64,000 nucleotides of DNA from Spirosoma endophyticum. Its GTDB lineage: Bacteria > Bacteroidota > Bacteroidia > Cytophagales > Spirosomataceae. The DNA is taken from positions 62,001 to 126,000 of the forward strand of contig NZ_FOLQ01000009.1 of NCBI RefSeq assembly GCF_900112365.1. Reading direction: 5' to 3'. Under the pieces are notes generated by a model that worked only from the letters and a program-made list of their open reading frames with translations, was not told the origin of the DNA and did not search any database. The translations under genes were made by a program, and so were the position numbers. Of this stretch, positions 53,429 through 61,947 are shown in pieces; the first letter of the stretch is position 1, and each line of letters opens with the position of its first letter.

Positions 53429-54529
53429 ATGAATACAGCTCGCTTTAAACTAGCCGCCTTCGCCTTCGCCCTCCTGATTTTCTTGCCAACATTCGATCAG
53501 ATATTGGGGCTGTCGTCGCGCTTTAGCAGCACCGAAAACCGTCAACTCAGTGGAATGCCGCCGGTAAACTTCCCCCATGTTCGAAGCTTTGCCCGCCAGT
53601 TCGATAAATATTATAAAGAGAATTTTGGATGGCGCAATGCATTGTTCTACGCCTATAGCCGCTGGAAATTTAACGTATTGGGCGAATCGCCCCTGCCCGA
53701 AAAAGTAGTGGTTGGTAAAAAAGGTTGGTTCTATCTCGGTAATAGTTATAACAACGTGGTCGATCAGCACCGGGGATTATTGCCACTCTCGCCCGATTCG
53801 GCACGTATCATTGCCAACCATATTGTATCCCGTCAACAAGAGTTAGCTAAACAAGGTATTCGGCTCTACGTATTTATTGCACCGGACTCTCACACGATTT
53901 ATCCCGAAAATCTGCCTGATCATCTGCAGGTTAGCCCAGAACCATCTCGGCTGGACAGACTCAAAAAGGCAATGAACCAGACACCAGTTCCATTTATCGA
54001 TATTCGTGATACACTCTGGACTGCCAAACGTGACCATGTTGTGTATTATCAAACCGATACGCACTGGAACGATTATGGAACGCTAATTGGGTGTGCATCG
54101 CTAATAAACCGGATTCGGCGTGACCAGCCAACAATGCCGCCGATTACTCTTGCTGATTTTCGTATTGAGAAGCAGCGTGGTATCGGGGGCGATCTGACAA
54201 CGATGCTGACGTTACAGGATGAGATGAAAGATCCCATATTTTATCTTATTACGCCCGTTGCTAATCGTGCTGGTAAGCAGACTGCCCTTATCAAAGATCC
54301 TAAACTGGACTTTCCATCAACACGGTTCGTCGGGTCTGGTTCAGACAGTTTGCTGTTCATTGGCGATTCATTCAGTCATAGCATGATGCAGTACTTACCG
54401 GGCTACTTCAAAAAATCCTACTTCATTCGTGCCAGCAAACTTGACCTGAACTTAATTCGCACAGAACGGCCAAATATTGTTGTTATGGAAACGGTTGAAC
54501 GGAATATTAGCAAGCTGGCGACCTTCTGA
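53429..54529 (+). CDS. AlgX/AlgJ-like SGNH polysaccharide O-acetylation protein
   Basis: 366 residues from the ATG at 53429, with an N-terminal membrane anchor or uncleaved signal (residues 7 to 23). SGNH-like residues are seen: Asp210 and His212 in QTDTHWNDYG, and Ser314 in FIGDSFSHSMM. AlgX/AlgJ proteins take acetyl groups from AlgI-type MBOAT partners and add them to polymers such as alginate. The gene lies 19 bases after the MBOAT gene. The polymer is unknown. Confidence 0.88.
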   Translation: MNTARFKLAAFAFALLIFLPTFDQILGLSSRFSSTENRQLSGMPPVNFPHVRSFARQFDKYYKENFGWRNALFYAYSRWKFNVLGESPLPEKVVVGKKGWFYLGNSYNNVVDQHRGLLPLSPDSARIIANHIVSRQQELAKQGIRLYVFIAPDSHTIYPENLPDHLQVSPEPSRLDRLKKAMNQTPVPFIDIRDTLWTAKRDHVVYYQTDTHWNDYGTLIGCASLINRIRRDQPTMPPITLADFRIEKQRGIGGDLTTMLTLQDEMKDPIFYLITPVANRAGKQTALIKDPKLDFPSTRFVGSGSDSLLFIGDSFSHSMMQYLPGYFKKSYFIRASKLDLNLIRTERPNIVVMETVERNISKLATF

Positions 54530-54833
54530 GATGCCATTGTCCATTGACTGAACCGTTTTCTTCTGGTGAGTTACCCGTTGTTCTCCCAGAATTATATCGA
54601 CCGCTTTCCTGCAATTATAATAACTGATGCGTTCGTGTTTCTTGTATTTTCTAGAATTATCTTTTGTACAGACTATTCAGGGAGACTTACCAATTTTTGG
54701 GCCAGTTTTTGTAAACAAAATACCAATTCTCTCTATTAATACGGCATAATAAGTCAACTGCTTTAGGGCAGACTTATATGATGGTGAAGAGAAACTATTT
54801 GGGCGAGAGAATGCTATTCAGTTATAAGTTAGT
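54530..54833. other. Intergenic region without a recognisable gene
   Basis: A 304-base AT-rich gap between the AlgX-like gene and the SMP-30 gene, both on the plus strand. I see no open reading frame of note, no long hairpin and only promoter-like fragments (TATCTTTTG, one base too long for the -7 box). It probably holds the SMP-30 promoter. Confidence 0.5.
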
Positions 54834-55640
54834 ATGGACAATGTACGGGTACTAGCAAAAGACTTACGGTTTCCTGAAGGTCCAGAATTCGATGGATATA
54901 ATAATCTTTGGTGCGTTGAGCAAGAAGGTGAGGGATTATTTTGTCGAGCGGCTAACGGGCATACAAAACGAATTCATACAGGTGGACGCCCTAATGGGTT
55001 GACCTGCCATCTCGGGTATCTTTGGTTCTGCGATTCAGGTCAGAATTCGATCCGGCGGGTAAATATAAAAACCGGGGAAATTGAGACCATTCTTGGTGAG
55101 ATTGGTGGTCGGCCACTTAATATGCCTAATGATCTGCTCTTCGATGACGCCGGTAACTTACTTATTTCCTGCCCTGGTCCCTACGATGATGGCCAATCGG
55201 GCTACGTAGCAGTTTGTTCACCGAATGGTCCTGTGCAAATTATTGCAGACGGCTTATTTTACCCAAACGGACTGGCCTTCTTCCCAAATAAACAAACACT
55301 ATTAATCGCTGAAACGCATCGACAACGTATCTGGAGCGGATACTGGGACAAGGAGGGAGTAAGCTGGGAGACCATTCGCGTATGGGCAAACGTTATTGAT
55401 GCGCCCGTCGATGCCGATATTCCCGGCCCTGATGGTATGGCAGTTGGTTCCGACGGGCGGCTCTACGTAGCCGTATTTGGAGCGGGCATTGTCAGGGTAT
55501 TTTCAGATGAAGGGCAATTCGTCCGCGATATTCATTTGCCAGGGCAGAACCCTTCAAATTGCGCCTTTGATCCAACTGGTAAACTAGGCTTGGTCGTAAC
55601 GGAAACCGAACGTGGGCAGTTGTTGAGTATCAGCGTATAA
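54834..55640 (+). CDS. SMP-30/gluconolactonase-family six-bladed propeller
   Basis: 268 residues. Metal ligands of the family fit: Glu15 in FPEGPEF, Asn145 in FYPNGLAF and Asp200 in GPDGMAV; Asn99 in NMPNDLLF is the usual substrate contact. It should hydrolyse a sugar lactone or related ester. There is no signal peptide, so it is probably cytoplasmic. It stands alone after a 304-base gap and faces the psd gene with 15 bases between stops. Confidence 0.9.
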   Translation: MDNVRVLAKDLRFPEGPEFDGYNNLWCVEQEGEGLFCRAANGHTKRIHTGGRPNGLTCHLGYLWFCDSGQNSIRRVNIKTGEIETILGEIGGRPLNMPNDLLFDDAGNLLISCPGPYDDGQSGYVAVCSPNGPVQIIADGLFYPNGLAFFPNKQTLLIAETHRQRIWSGYWDKEGVSWETIRVWANVIDAPVDADIPGPDGMAVGSDGRLYVAVFGAGIVRVFSDEGQFVRDIHLPGQNPSNCAFDPTGKLGLVVTETERGQLLSISV

Positions 55641-55655
55641 AAGCTTAATTAAGCG

Positions 55656-56318
55656 TCACTTTAGCTCAGCTATTACTGTAACTCCTCCTTTCGTAACGTC
55701 GCCAATCTTGACATTGATTTGAGCATCTAATGGCAAAAATACGTCTACACGCGACCCGAATTTTATAAAACCAAACTCCTCCCCCTGCTGAACAGGCTGT
55801 CCTTCTTTTACGTACCAAATGATGCGTCGGGCCACGGCACCCGCAATCTGACGTAGCAGTACTTCTGTACCACTTGCTGCTTGAATAACAACCGTAGTGC
55901 GCTCGTTTTCTGTACTCGATTTTGGATGCCAGGCAACCAAATATTTACCAGGGAAGTACTTAAAATAACGCACAATCCCCGTGATAGGATTCCGATTGAC
56001 GTGAACGTTCAGGGGCGACATGAAAATCGAAACCTGCCGCCGACGATCTTTAAAGTATTCACTTTCAATGGTTTCCTCAATCACAACAATCTTTCCATCA
56101 GCAGGGGCAATCACCTGTGATTCACCCGTGGTCAGCAGTCGGTTCGGAATGCGGAAGAACTGTACCACCAGCACTAACAGTACCAGACTGATGATCACAA
56201 GTAGTGTAATTGCGGTTGGATTGTCCGAAAACAGAAAGACAGAGGCAAGCAAGTCCAGCACTAGCAGAACTAGCGCTGTGGTAATCATAATGGTTTTACC
56301 TTCGCGGTGTAGGCGCAT
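55656..56318 (-). CDS. psd: Phosphatidylserine decarboxylase, short (archaeal-type) form
   Basis: 220 residues with two membrane segments in the first 55. APADG with Asp74, His106 in NVHVNRNP, His131, and the self-cleavage site FGSRVDVF with Gly188-Ser189 make up the Psd active site, in which Ser189 becomes the pyruvoyl group. It produces phosphatidylethanolamine. This short form is the one seen in many Bacteroidetes, shorter than the E. coli enzyme. pssA is not in the window. Confidence 0.93.
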   Translation of the reverse strand: MRLHREGKTIMITTALVLLVLDLLASVFLFSDNPTAITLLVIISLVLLVLVVQFFRIPNRLLTTGESQVIAPADGKIVVIEETIESEYFKDRRRQVSIFMSPLNVHVNRNPITGIVRYFKYFPGKYLVAWHPKSSTENERTTVVIQAASGTEVLLRQIAGAVARRIIWYVKEGQPVQQGEEFGFIKFGSRVDVFLPLDAQINVKIGDVTKGGVTVIAELK

Positions 56319-56323
56319 GAAAT

Positions 56324-56406
56324 AATGTATGATATAGGATGTATGACGTATTAAACGGATTCTTTAATTCACAAAATTAGACATCCTATACCATACATCA
56401 TACATT
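56324..56406. repeat. Heptamer-built inverted repeat before psd (copy 2)
   Basis: The left arm 56324-56350 divides as GTATGAT, ATAGGAT, GTATGAC; the right arm 56378-56406, read on the other strand, has GTATGAT, GTATGGT, ATAGGAT, GTCTA. The arms match but for one whole 7-base unit, so pairing needs a loop-out. It lies between psd and gdhA, both on the minus strand. It belongs to the same family as 8465-8540. Confidence 0.75.
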
Positions 56407-56410
56407 CTGT

Positions 56411-57685
56411 TTAGTATCCACCCCGGTATTTATAGGTGCTGGCCACTTTATCAATCGCAACTATGTAAGCGGCCAAACGTAGTGGTACCTGATAGCGTTG
56501 CGATGTTTCAAAAACGCGATCAAAAGCATCCTTCATCACGCGGTCGGCCCGACGATTAACGCGGTCGAGTGTCCATTTGTAGCCAATTCGGTTCTGTACC
56601 CACTCAAAGTAGGAGACCGTAACACCACCAGCATTAGCCAGAATATCGGGGACCACTAAGATTCCCTTACTATTAATAATTTCATCGGCACTAGCTGACG
56701 TAGGTCCATTGGCACCTTCCACGATCATTTTCGCCTGAATGGATGCCGCATTATCTTCCGTAATAACGTCTTCTTTGGCAGCAGGCACCAATACGTCTAC
56801 GGCCAGCGAGAGCAGTTCTTCATTCGAAATTTTCTCGGCTCCAGTGAAGCCTTCCAGCGTTCCTTTATTGGCATTGCGATAGGCTACGGCTGCTGTAATG
56901 TCAATTCCGCTCTTATTGTAATAACCGCCAGAAATATCACTGACGGCTACTACTGTGACGCCCCGTTCGTGCAGTAGTTCAGCCGCAAATGAACCAACAT
57001 TGCCAAACCCCTGAATAGCCGCTGTAGTACGGTAAGGATTCATGCGCAGTTTATCCATAGCCGCCAGAGCTGCTACCGTAACACCTCGTCCGGTAGCTTC
57101 AGTACGGCCCAGTGAACCACCCAATACAAGCGGTTTTCCCGTCACTACGTTATTGACAGTCATTCCTTTTGCTTTGGAGTACTCATCCACAATCCAGGCC
57201 ATTTCGCGCGGGCCAGTGCCCATGTCGGGGGCTGGAATATCCTTATCGGGACCAATTACGTCGAGCATAGCCACTGTGTATTGTCGGATAAGGCGCTCAA
57301 TCTCGCCCGCCGACATAGCCCTTGGGTTGCAGGCAATGCCGCCTTTAGCGCCCCCGTACGGAATATCCACAACAGCACATTTCCAGGTCATCCAAGCCGC
57401 CAGGGCTCTAACCTCGTCTAAGTGCACAGCTGGATCCAGCCGAATTCCTCCTTTTGCAGGCCCAAGAATGTTGGAGTGAATAACCCGATAGCCTTCGAAG
57501 ACCTTTATAGCCCCGTTGTCCATCGTGACGGGTAGCCCAACAATTACCTGCCGGGCTGGTACTTTTAATATGTCATACATTTCATCTGAAATGCCCACTA
57601 ATTTGGCCGCGGCATCAAAGCGCGACATCATTGACTCGAGTGGATTTTCTTTATCTTTTATTGGAGCTGGTTCAATATATCCCAT
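56411..57685 (-). CDS. gdhA: Glutamate (Glu/Leu) dehydrogenase
   Basis: 424 residues. PYGGAKGGI at 110 to 117 holds catalytic Lys114; GPAKGGIRLDP binds substrate, and IQGFGNVGSFAAELL near 233 is the NAD(P) site. It interconverts glutamate and 2-oxoglutarate plus ammonium. Coenzyme preference cannot be read. Start ATG at 57685. A -7 box TAAGTTTG lies on the minus strand at 57738-57745. The heptamer hairpin follows its stop region. Confidence 0.94.
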   Translation of the reverse strand: MGYIEPAPIKDKENPLESMMSRFDAAAKLVGISDEMYDILKVPARQVIVGLPVTMDNGAIKVFEGYRVIHSNILGPAKGGIRLDPAVHLDEVRALAAWMTWKCAVVDIPYGGAKGGIACNPRAMSAGEIERLIRQYTVAMLDVIGPDKDIPAPDMGTGPREMAWIVDEYSKAKGMTVNNVVTGKPLVLGGSLGRTEATGRGVTVAALAAMDKLRMNPYRTTAAIQGFGNVGSFAAELLHERGVTVVAVSDISGGYYNKSGIDITAAVAYRNANKGTLEGFTGAEKISNEELLSLAVDVLVPAAKEDVITEDNAASIQAKMIVEGANGPTSASADEIINSKGILVVPDILANAGGVTVSYFEWVQNRIGYKWTLDRVNRRADRVMKDAFDRVFETSQRYQVPLRLAAYIVAIDKVASTYKYRGGY

Positions 57686-57737
57686 GACTTTACTATAACT
57701 TCTGTTTTTAGAACAAAATTGCTGCTGAAGTGTCCCA

Positions 57738-57745
57738 CAAACTTA
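57738..57745 (-). promoter_or_regulatory. -7 box for gdhA
   Basis: On the minus strand this reads TAAGTTTG, a match to TAnnTTTG, 53 bases before the gdhA ATG. No clear -33 element was found. Confidence 0.45.
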
Positions 57746-57947
57746 GTAAATCGTAGATAATACTATGAAAAGTATATTTTTTCTAGGATTAATGTAATAT
57801 CAAATTCTCAGTAGAATCATTCACATATTATTTAAAGGCCCAAAGACTTTTTAGTGAAAAATATGATAGGCAGAAGATTCATTTGGCTAATTACAGAATC
57901 ACAATTCAGTGAATTTTCAAAAAAAGTATTTATACTTAGCTAATTGA

Positions 57948-57978
57948 TTGAATTCCTGACGACAAAGCCTTAATTTTG
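57948..57978 (+). promoter_or_regulatory. Full -33/-7 promoter for the DksA-like gene
   Basis: TTG at 57948-57950 and TAATTTTG at 57971-57978 are spaced by 20 bases, a good Bacteroidetes promoter. It ends 40 bases before the ATG at 58019. The rest of the gap 57686-58018 is AT-rich and has no gene. Confidence 0.65.
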
Positions 57979-58018
57979 TGGCCAAAATAAGGTACCGCAT
58001 CTAACGTAAGTACTTGAT

Positions 58019-58405
58019 ATGGTTCAGGAAGAAAAAAAGCGCTATTCGGAAGAAGATTTGAAGGAGTTCGAGGAACTGATTAGTAAAAAACTCGACGGGA
58101 CTCGTAGTGAGCTAAATTACATAAAAGAAACACTGAGCAAGCGGAATGATAGCGGTACCGATAACACGTCGGGTAACTCCAAACTCCTTGAAGATGGGGC
58201 TGACACTAGCGAACGCGAAAATCTAAGCCAACTGGCAGCTCGATTGCAAAAGTTTATTCAGCAGTTGGATGGCGCTATGGTACGGATTAAAAACGGAACC
58301 TACGGTGTGTGCAAGGATACGGGTAAGTTGATACCAAAGGAACGGCTCCGAGCTGTGCCACACACGCAACAGACGATTGAAGCTAAACTGCGTCAATCGC
58401 GCTAA
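58019..58405 (+). CDS. TraR/DksA-like protein lacking three zinc cysteines
   Basis: 128 residues: an acidic coiled helical hairpin (residues 8 to 90), then GTYGVCKDTGKLIPKERLRAVPHT, the C-terminal zinc-finger region of the DksA/TraR family. Only Cys98 of the usual four Cys remains; the other three positions are Thr101, Thr119 and Ala122, so zinc binding is unlikely. DksA proteins enter the RNA polymerase secondary channel. This class is common in Bacteroidetes and presumably folds without zinc. A perfect terminator lies downstream. Confidence 0.82.
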   Translation: MVQEEKKRYSEEDLKEFEELISKKLDGTRSELNYIKETLSKRNDSGTDNTSGNSKLLEDGADTSERENLSQLAARLQKFIQQLDGAMVRIKNGTYGVCKDTGKLIPKERLRAVPHTQQTIEAKLRQSR

Positions 58406-58554
58406 CATGAAAAGTAAGGCGAAACTGTTGTATGATTACCCAATAGATTAATATTTAACCATCCTTCAAATGGGCTGGTGCTTACTTATGCCTAGTCATA
58501 ATTGACACTAATCCTGGAGGAGCCTCACTTCTAGTCAATATTGGATAATTTCAT

Positions 58555-58600
58555 AAAGCGGCTTCGGTACATAATTAATGTACCGAAGCCGCTTTTATTT
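58555..58600 (+). terminator. Rho-independent terminator after the DksA-like gene
   Basis: AAAGCGGCTTCGGTACAT at 58555-58572 pairs perfectly with 58578-58595, an 18-base stem with a five-base loop, followed by a T-rich tail. Confidence 0.85.
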
Positions 58601-58670
58601 TACCCTGTTTTCAAACAAAATGAGCGTTTTTTTGTAAATACGGCAGAGTAAAATTAAATTATCTACGATT

Positions 58671-59093
58671 ATGCTAGAACGCTTGGAAGAAATTCGGGAA
58701 AATATATTTCGTTATCTGGAAGCCCGTATCGAGTTGTTTACGCTGGAAAGCAGAGGCAAGATTGAGGAAGGAGTTGTCGTAGGTGTGCATAGTATTGTGC
58801 TGGCTCTGTTAGCTACTATGACAACTATATTTTTATTTATTCTGCTGGCCGCTTACATAAATGAACTTACAAGTAGTCGGTATCTGGGTTTTTTAATTGT
58901 GGCAGGCTTTTTTCTGCTTCTAAGCCTAATCTGGATAGCTGCTAAAGATTTCTTCAAATCAAAAATTCGCGTAGCTGCTTACAGTGCGATAAAAAAGAGT
59001 CAGGAGAAAAAGATTGAAGAAAAATCGGAAGCTGTTCAAGAATTGATGGCGCAAACCCGGTCATCTATGAGCGATACAGGACGTAGTGCCTAG
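58671..59093 (+). CDS. Holin-X/DUF1469-type membrane protein
   Basis: 140 residues: an amphipathic N-terminal helix (LEEIRENIFRYLEARIELFTLESR), two membrane segments (about 37 to 62 and 73 to 92) and a charged helical tail. This is the phage_holin_3_6/DUF1469 layout, common in stress-related gene sets together with YtxH-like proteins; it need not be phage-derived. The next gene is 89 bases downstream on the same strand. Confidence 0.85.
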   Translation: MLERLEEIRENIFRYLEARIELFTLESRGKIEEGVVVGVHSIVLALLATMTTIFLFILLAAYINELTSSRYLGFLIVAGFFLLLSLIWIAAKDFFKSKIRVAAYSAIKKSQEKKIEEKSEAVQELMAQTRSSMSDTGRSA

Positions 59094-59182
59094 CACAATC
59101 GATATTTTTTCAAATATGCTGATAGACAGATCGATAAACTACTTTATGAGCCACTTATTTACACGAAATCAGGAAGAAGAAA

Positions 59183-59698
59183 ATGGAAGATCCTAAAGTG
59201 TTATTCGCTGATACGACAGCTCGTCGAGCAGAATTGATGGCCGCTACAGAGCGATTTAAAACCTCAATTACCGATGGCGTTGAGTCTATAAAAGGCGATG
59301 CTACAGAAGTTGGCAAAACGACGGCGTTTGTTGCAGGTGCCGCTTTAGCCGTATATTTGGTTGTAAATGCCATTCTGCCTAAGTCCGATGAGTATCGGTA
59401 CGCCGAAAAATATGGTGAGCCGGACGATGAGGAATATGACTATGACGAAGATGACGAATTATCGGACGAGCCGTCAAATCAAAAAGTTGCTAAGCAGAAG
59501 GCAAATAAAATTCAAAAGTCGGCAGCCACGAGTGGCCTGATTGGAGGCATAATCACCTCTGTTCTAACTAACATCGCTCGTGAGCAGCTAACTGGATTTT
59601 TAGCCCGCATACGTACTAATAATGCCATCAATCCAACTGCCGAACCAACTGACTACCACGAACAAGCTCCCACAGAGCCTGTTGACTACACTCCGTAA
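59183..59698 (+). CDS. Small membrane-linked protein with acidic linker (YtxH-like set)
   Basis: 171 residues with a helix that carries a hydrophobic segment at about 48 to 66, an acidic stretch at 77 to 97 (DDEEYDYDEDDELSDE), and a second possible amphipathic or membrane helix near 116 to 133. I do not recognise a family. It accompanies the DUF1469 gene, as small membrane proteins do in other Bacteroidetes. Its last 77 bases overlap the start of the GGGPS gene as assigned here. Confidence 0.65.
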   Translation: MEDPKVLFADTTARRAELMAATERFKTSITDGVESIKGDATEVGKTTAFVAGAALAVYLVVNAILPKSDEYRYAEKYGEPDDEEYDYDEDDELSDEPSNQKVAKQKANKIQKSAATSGLIGGIITSVLTNIAREQLTGFLARIRTNNAINPTAEPTDYHEQAPTEPVDYTP

Positions 59699-60431
59699 GT
59701 ATAGGTTGTCTGGTCAAAAGGCCTTTGCCGTTCTGCTCGATCCTGATAAGATTGAGCAGAACGCATTTTCTGCTCTACTTGCTCAAACGGTTACAAATCA
59801 AATCGACTTTTTCCTGGTTGGTGGTAGTTTGGTAACCGATTACGCTCATAAGGAAGTCATCTCTGCTATTCGGCGTCATAGTCAGACGCCGATTATTTTG
59901 TTCCCGGGTAACCCACTTCACATTGAGGCATCGGCCGATGCTATTTTACTTCTTTCGCTTATTTCAGGCCGCAATCCAGAATTTTTAATCGGGCAGCATG
60001 TTATTGCGGCTCCACTACTCAAAAAAAGCGGGCTGGAAATTCTGCCAACGGGGTATATGGTGGTAGATAGCGGTACGCAAACAACCGTTTCATACATTAG
60101 TGGTACAATGCCCTTACCCTACGATAAGCCTGGCGTGGCAGCCTGTACCGCTATGGCGGGTGAAATGCTTGGCCTGCAATTAATCTACCTGGATGCAGGC
60201 AGCGGTGCACGTCGCCCTGTATCGCCCGAAATGATTGCCGCTGTTCGTGAAGCGGTTGATGTGCCCATTGTTGTAGGCGGAGGGATTAATTCTGGCGAAA
60301 AAGCATATGAAGCCTTGAAAGCAGGTGCTGATGTGATTGTGGTTGGGAATGGTATCGAGCAAGACCCGGATTTATTGCCGCAATTATCGGCCGTAGTGCG
60401 GGAGTTCAATCAATCAGTAGTACAAGCTTAA
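59622..60431 (+). CDS. Geranylgeranylglyceryl-phosphate synthase-like (PcrB family)
   Basis: 269 residues from ATG 59622; a TTG at 59682 would give a shorter protein that no longer overlaps the upstream gene for more than 17 bases, and it is an open alternative. TIM-barrel motifs: FAVLLDPDK, FFLVGGS, YLDAGSGARRPV and VVGGGINS with VVGNGIEQD for phosphate binding. The family joins a prenyl diphosphate to glycerol 1-phosphate, as in archaeal ether lipids or bacterial heptaprenylglyceryl phosphate. The product in this organism is not known. Confidence 0.88.
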   Translation: MPSIQLPNQLTTTNKLPQSLLTTLRKYRLSGQKAFAVLLDPDKIEQNAFSALLAQTVTNQIDFFLVGGSLVTDYAHKEVISAIRRHSQTPIILFPGNPLHIEASADAILLLSLISGRNPEFLIGQHVIAAPLLKKSGLEILPTGYMVVDSGTQTTVSYISGTMPLPYDKPGVAACTAMAGEMLGLQLIYLDAGSGARRPVSPEMIAAVREAVDVPIVVGGGINSGEKAYEALKAGADVIVVGNGIEQDPDLLPQLSAVVREFNQSVVQA

Positions 60432-60434
60432 TTC

Positions 60435-60875
60435 ATGAAACATTGTACCTCACCTTTGCTATACCTAGCGGTTATAGCCTGTACACTCTTATTCATCAGG
60501 CGTCCTGAGGCAATGGCGCAGTCGGTTAAGGGAAAAATTTATACAGTTGCCGAACGCCAGCCGGAGTATCCAGGAGGAAAAGCTGCATTGAGTCTGTTTC
60601 TGGCCGAGAATATAAAGGTCCCTAACGCACTGGTACGGAAAAATTATGATACCGGACCAGTTGCGGCCAAATTCATTATTGACGACCTGGGCTATGTGCA
60701 TGATATTAGAGTAACGACGAAACCGCTCGACAAAAAAACATTAAAAAGAATGCAGGGTTTTATAACCGCTGTTATTGCGGCTATCGAAAAAATGCCCCGC
60801 TGGCGTCCGGGAGAGGTGGGAGGTAATCCTGTTGCGGTATTTTACACGCTGCCTATTGAAGTAAATATGCAATAA
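60435..60875 (+). CDS. Exported TonB-C-terminal-domain protein
   Basis: 146 residues with a signal peptide ending AMAQS. RQPEYPGGKAALSLFLAENIKVP followed by VAAKFIIDDLGYVHDIRV and MPRWRPGEVGGNPVAVFYTLPIEV is the TonB C-terminal fold. It lacks the N-terminal membrane anchor and proline-rich part of TonB itself, so it is probably a stand-alone periplasmic version. It follows the GGGPS gene by three bases. Confidence 0.85.
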   Translation: MKHCTSPLLYLAVIACTLLFIRRPEAMAQSVKGKIYTVAERQPEYPGGKAALSLFLAENIKVPNALVRKNYDTGPVAAKFIIDDLGYVHDIRVTTKPLDKKTLKRMQGFITAVIAAIEKMPRWRPGEVGGNPVAVFYTLPIEVNMQ

Positions 60876-60970
60876 AAGTCAACAAGCTGATAGGCGTCAG
60901 TTAATAGTATCTACTTGCCGCTCAGCGGTCTGTTATACTATTGACTGACGCCTATCAGCTTGTTAACTTT
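60875..60970. terminator. 36-base inverted repeat between convergent genes
   Basis: Arms 60875-60910 and 60935-60970 match over 36 bases with two mismatches, one of which is G-U compatible. A small CCGC/GCGG hairpin sits in the centre near 60918 to 60928. It begins at the last base of the TonB-domain stop and ends three bases before the AraC stop, so it probably ends both transcripts. Confidence 0.85.
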
Positions 60971-60973
60971 ATT

Positions 60974-61900
60974 TTATACGTTCATCAGGGACTCCCGACG
61001 GCGCATTTTACCGGCCGGAATACCGAACATCATCTTGAATCGGCGGCAGAAATAAGCCGTGTCTTTGTAACCCACTTCGGCACCGATCGCGCGAATGCTC
61101 TTTTTGCTCGTACGTAGTAATCCCACGGCGGCTTCCATCCGTTGGTATTCAATATAATCCTGCGGGTTGATTCCCGTCAGCATCTTGAAATATTGTCCAA
61201 CGTAATCTTCTGAAACGTTTGCTACGTTGGCCAGCACTTTGTTGGACAGGTCTCCACCGAGATTTTCTTTGATGTAGGCAAAAATATCGATCAGACGTGG
61301 ATCTTTAAAGTAGGTACTGTTCGTCACCAACTGCTCGACGAACAGATGGTTTTTCAAAATATACCGAACGACTTCAATAACAATTTCCTCCGTCTTAATC
61401 TTAATAATGCGGCCCTTCCCGGCCAGATCGGTCATTTCTTCGGCCAGAATCTGATCAATGGTAGTCGCTAAATGTTCTTCCCGCTTGATGATGAATGGAG
61501 GAACATCCAGCGAATTAAAAAAGTTAACCGAGTCAAAAACTTTGGCTTCAAACGATACGTACCCGAATGAATTAGGCAGATGGCCAATAAGTTTTGGGTC
61601 ATGGTTGCCTTCCCAGTATGATTCCCGATGCGTCATGAATTCCTCATTAGAGACGGTTTTTGGGTTTGATGGATCACCATACGTAACTGTAACGTGCTTA
61701 CCACCAGGTATAAAAAGCATGTCACCAACATCCACCTTTATTTTCTCGTCGCCAATTGATACGTCGCCGTTGAACAAAATCAACAGTGTGTTTTCAACAT
61801 CGTAGAAATTTTTGATGGTGATCGGTTGTAAAATCCGAATATTACGGGCCTTAATAAACTTAACACCCAATGATTCGATTATTTTATTGTAATCTTCCAT
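60974..61900 (-). CDS. AraC-family transcription regulator
   Basis: 308 residues: an N-terminal cupin-like sensing domain (DVGDMLFIPGGKHVTVTYGD) and a C-terminal double helix-turn-helix with LSNKVLANVANVSEDYVGQYFKMLTGINPQDYI and IRAIGAEVGYKDTAYFCRRFKMMFGIPAGKMRR. The ligand is unknown. A repeated promoter element upstream suggests self-regulation. ATG at 61900. Confidence 0.9.
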   Translation of the reverse strand: MEDYNKIIESLGVKFIKARNIRILQPITIKNFYDVENTLLILFNGDVSIGDEKIKVDVGDMLFIPGGKHVTVTYGDPSNPKTVSNEEFMTHRESYWEGNHDPKLIGHLPNSFGYVSFEAKVFDSVNFFNSLDVPPFIIKREEHLATTIDQILAEEMTDLAGKGRIIKIKTEEIVIEVVRYILKNHLFVEQLVTNSTYFKDPRLIDIFAYIKENLGGDLSNKVLANVANVSEDYVGQYFKMLTGINPQDYIEYQRMEAAVGLLRTSKKSIRAIGAEVGYKDTAYFCRRFKMMFGIPAGKMRRRESLMNV

Positions 61901-61947
61901 AGTAGAAAGGGGATATCTCTAAATTTTAGTTCGGTGCTCAAAGTTGC

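Noticed and set aside
58671..59093. Prophage fragment suggested by the holin-like protein
   Set aside because: The DUF1469 family occurs widely in non-phage stress gene sets and no other phage gene is near.
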